Below, in pieces: positions 15,188 to 16,843 of a stretch of 16,843 nucleotides of DNA. The notes under the pieces are model-generated. The model saw nothing but the letters and a program-made list of their open reading frames with translations. It searched no databases and was not told the DNA's origin. Numbering within the stretch: position 1 is the stretch's first letter; the number at the start of each line of letters is the position of its first letter. The position numbers and the translations under genes were made by a program. The stretch lies in contig CALFYV010000257.1 in the NCBI GenBank assembly GCA_937952395.1, positions 1-16,843 on the forward strand. The letters run 5' to 3'. The DNA comes from an uncultured Bacteriovoracaceae bacterium (GTDB lineage Bacteria; Bdellovibrionota; Bacteriovoracia; Bacteriovoracales; Bacteriovoracaceae).

Positions 15188-16396
15188 CTAATCCTTAAAA
15201 ACCTGCAGATAAATAAATTTCAAATAGCGCATTTCACTTAGGGCCATAGGATAAGGATGATCTTCTGGTTGTCCCTTGATGACTAAAACTTTTCCTCGTC
15301 TTCTCGCTTTTGATAAGGCTTCTTGAACTAATTCTAAAAAAAGTTCAGAGGAAATATGACCAGAGCAACTTGAGGCTACAAAAAAACCTCCATCCTTTAC
15401 CAGTTTTATAGAATCACTATAGATATCAACATACGCCTTCTTGGCATTATCTACTGATTTTTGATTGGGAGCAAAGCTCGGCGGATCTGTGATCACCATG
15501 TCCCAAGTTTTTTTCTGATTAATCACACTCTTTACGTACTTAAAAGCATCTTCAGTAATGGCCTCATGAGTATTTTCTGGCAGTTCATTTAATTTCCAAT
15601 TAACTGTTGAAGCCTCTATGGCTGCTTTGGCGATATCAACACTGGTAACTTGTTTAGCTCCCCCCATGGCTGCATAAACAGAAAAACCACCGGTATAAGC
15701 AAAAAGGTTAAGCAGAGTTTTCTCTTTTGAAACTTGCCTAATAAATTCTCGATTATCTCTTTGATCAATAAAGAAACCGGTCTTAGCAGCATCGATAATA
15801 TTGGTTTTAAATTTGATTCCATTTTCTAAAAAAAGATGATCTTCCAAGCCTTTTGCCTCGCCGATGAGAACTTCCCCCTTCTCTTCTTCGCTATTTTTGC
15901 GCTTTAGATAAACCATATCAATGGGGATATCTTTTTGAGTTGTTAGAAATTGAGCAAAGGCCTGTGGATTCCAAAAATTTGAAGCCGCTTCCCCGTCTAA
16001 TTTTAAAACAGCTAAACGGGCATATATATCACAAACAACTCCAGGTAGCTCATCTCCTTCTCCATTGATTAAACGAAGTGAATTATTACGAGAAGTATAA
16101 AGGTGCTTTTTATTATCAATAGCGCGTTTGATCCTTTCACTAATCATTTGATGATGAATTTTTTGATCTCCAAGGCTCACAACCCTAAAAGCAAGATTAG
16201 TTTTAGAGCAATAAAAACCATGAGCAAGAACTTCTGCCTTTTGAGACAAAAGAATGGCATAACTTCCAGGTGTTGAATTTATTTTCTTCTCCAGCACATC
16301 AGCAAAGACCCAAGGGTTACCTCGTTTAATATGCTTAGTGATGTCACGAGTGAGTCTAATTTTTATCGGCTTGGTTGAATTAAAAAAAGTGTCCAT
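15188..16396 (-). CDS. rlmI: RlmI-like 23S rRNA (cytosine-C5)-methyltransferase
   Basis: 402 aa, close to the E. coli RlmI length of 396. The family transfers a methyl group from S-adenosylmethionine to C5 of a 23S rRNA cytosine (C1962 in E. coli). An N-terminal PUA domain spans about 11-90 (IRLTRDITKHIKRGNPWVFA). A beta-hairpin linker follows, then a Rossmann methyltransferase with TGFFIDQRDNR (206-216), motif I LNLFAYTGGFSVYA (229-242), SVDIA (252-256), motif IV DPPSFA (304-309) and motif VI SSCSGH (342-347). C344 is the likely nucleophile. The gene begins 11 bp after the uvrB stop with AAAGG as ribosome site, so the two form an operon. A paralogous RlmK-like or other class I rRNA methyltransferase is the main alternative. 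Confidence 0.92.
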   Translation of the reverse strand: MDTFFNSTKPIKIRLTRDITKHIKRGNPWVFADVLEKKINSTPGSYAILLSQKAEVLAHGFYCSKTNLAFRVVSLGDQKIHHQMISERIKRAIDNKKHLYTSRNNSLRLINGEGDELPGVVCDIYARLAVLKLDGEAASNFWNPQAFAQFLTTQKDIPIDMVYLKRKNSEEEKGEVLIGEAKGLEDHLFLENGIKFKTNIIDAAKTGFFIDQRDNREFIRQVSKEKTLLNLFAYTGGFSVYAAMGGAKQVTSVDIAKAAIEASTVNWKLNELPENTHEAITEDAFKYVKSVINQKKTWDMVITDPPSFAPNQKSVDNAKKAYVDIYSDSIKLVKDGGFFVASSCSGHISSELFLELVQEALSKARRRGKVLVIKGQPEDHPYPMALSEMRYLKFIYLQVFKD

Positions 16397-16407
16397 TTAA
16401 ACGACCT

Positions 16408-16843
16408 TTAAAGCATTAATTTCATTTCTGTTAATTGTTTTATTTCATCACGCATTTTAGCAGCATCTTCAAAACGTAAATCCCGCGCAGCTACTTTCAT
16501 CTCAGCTTTAAGCTCTCCTATACGTTTGTCTAGTGCCGCTTCATTTAATTCAATCTGACCTAAAATAGCTTTCTTAGATTTACTCTTACCTTTTGCACCG
16601 CGTAAAGTCTCTAAAACACCGCCACCAATTTTCTTAGAAATGGTAATAGGGGTTATGCCGTGTTCAGTATTATATTTAACTTGCTTCTCACGCCTGCGAT
16701 CGGTTTCATTAATTGCTGCTTGCATACTTTTAGTCATTTGATAGGCATAGAGAATGACTTTTCCTTCACTATTTCTGGCTGCCCTACCGATGGTTTGAAT
16801 AAGTGCGCGGGTCGAGCGAAGAAAGCCTTCCTTATCCGCATCT
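16408..16843 (-). CDS. uvrB: UvrB, excinuclease ABC subunit B (C-terminal part; gene continues past the window)
   Basis: The visible 144 codons are the end of UvrB, the damage-checking helicase-like subunit of nucleotide excision repair, which receives DNA from UvrA and recruits UvrC. Reading in from the window edge, DADKEGFLRSTRALIQTIGR and AARNSEGKVILYAYQM are helicase motifs V-VI of UvrB. The family stretch ETDRRREKQ...HGITPITISKKI follows, and then the C-terminal UVR domain (about the last 45 residues, ELKAEMKVAARDLRFEDAAKMRDEIKQL split around its usual core), which binds UvrC. The frame is open to the window end, so the true start lies beyond 16843. The internal ATG at 16737 is not a start. 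It is followed within 11 bp by rlmI. Confidence 0.95.
   Translation of the reverse strand, partial: DADKEGFLRSTRALIQTIGRAARNSEGKVILYAYQMTKSMQAAINETDRRREKQVKYNTEHGITPITISKKIGGGVLETLRGAKGKSKSKKAILGQIELNEAALDKRIGELKAEMKVAARDLRFEDAAKMRDEIKQLTEMKLML

Noticed and set aside
16408..16737. Stand-alone 109-aa gene starting at ATG 16737
   Set aside because: The frame is open upstream to the window edge and reads as UvrB helicase motifs; the ATG is internal.
1..16843. CRISPR array, tRNA or rRNA genes, prophage or toxin-antitoxin pair
   Set aside because: No regularly spaced repeats, no cloverleaf or rRNA-like stretch, and no phage or recognisable toxin-antitoxin proteins were seen.

Overview
This 16.8 kb window is AT-rich and densely packed, with many small secreted or membrane proteins of no recognisable family. 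The strongest taxonomic hint is a TIGR02147/DUF4423-type regulator at 6904-7737, a family I know from Bdellovibrio-like predators and Fibrobacter. Together with the low GC and the abundance of exported hypothetical proteins, this suggests a member of the Bdellovibrionota, probably of the Bacteriovorax/Halobacteriovorax kind. That placement is inference; there is no rRNA or other phylogenetic marker except partial uvrB and rlmI.

Layout. (1) 125-2929, minus strand: a run of four genes, namely a secreted 139-aa protein, a two-TM protein whose cytoplasmic half looks like a decayed histidine-kinase ATPase, a small secreted protein, and a calcineurin-like metallophosphoesterase. They lie downstream of a near-consensus sigma70 promoter (2954-2982) whose -35 box is overlapped by TG(T/G)CAAAC-type half-sites. 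(2) 3022-4253: a small plus-strand ORF whose stop codon is completed by the first bases of a complete IS1-like insertion sequence (3182-4253; 23-bp imperfect inverted repeats; intact transposase). (3) 4259-6713, minus strand: a small secreted protein, then a Crp/Fnr-type regulator whose start overlaps the end of an exported bleomycin-hydrolase/aminopeptidase C-like (C1B) protease gene. (4) 6904-13435, plus strand: a six-gene operon with overlaps or very short gaps. It contains the TIGR02147 regulator, a secreted HExxH protein with an EF-hand-like loop, a small secreted four-Cys protein, an exported membrane protein, a 604-aa membrane-anchored protein with a possible permuted papain-like His...Cys pair, and a second exported membrane protein paralogous to the first. 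(5) 13428-16843, minus strand: uvrB (5' end outside the window), rlmI, an unrecognised 344-aa protein and a small exported membrane protein, probably partly co-transcribed.

The most interesting part is the 6904-13435 operon. It looks like a self-regulated envelope or secreted-hydrolase cassette: a putative zinc peptidase and a putative cysteine hydrolase, the latter bracketed by two paralogous coiled-coil membrane proteins. Two proteins elsewhere in the window also look exported and proteolytic or phosphohydrolytic. A role in envelope remodelling or predation would fit but is not shown by the sequence. I saw no tRNA, rRNA, CRISPR array or convincing intrinsic terminator. No stretch over 300 bp lacks a gene.
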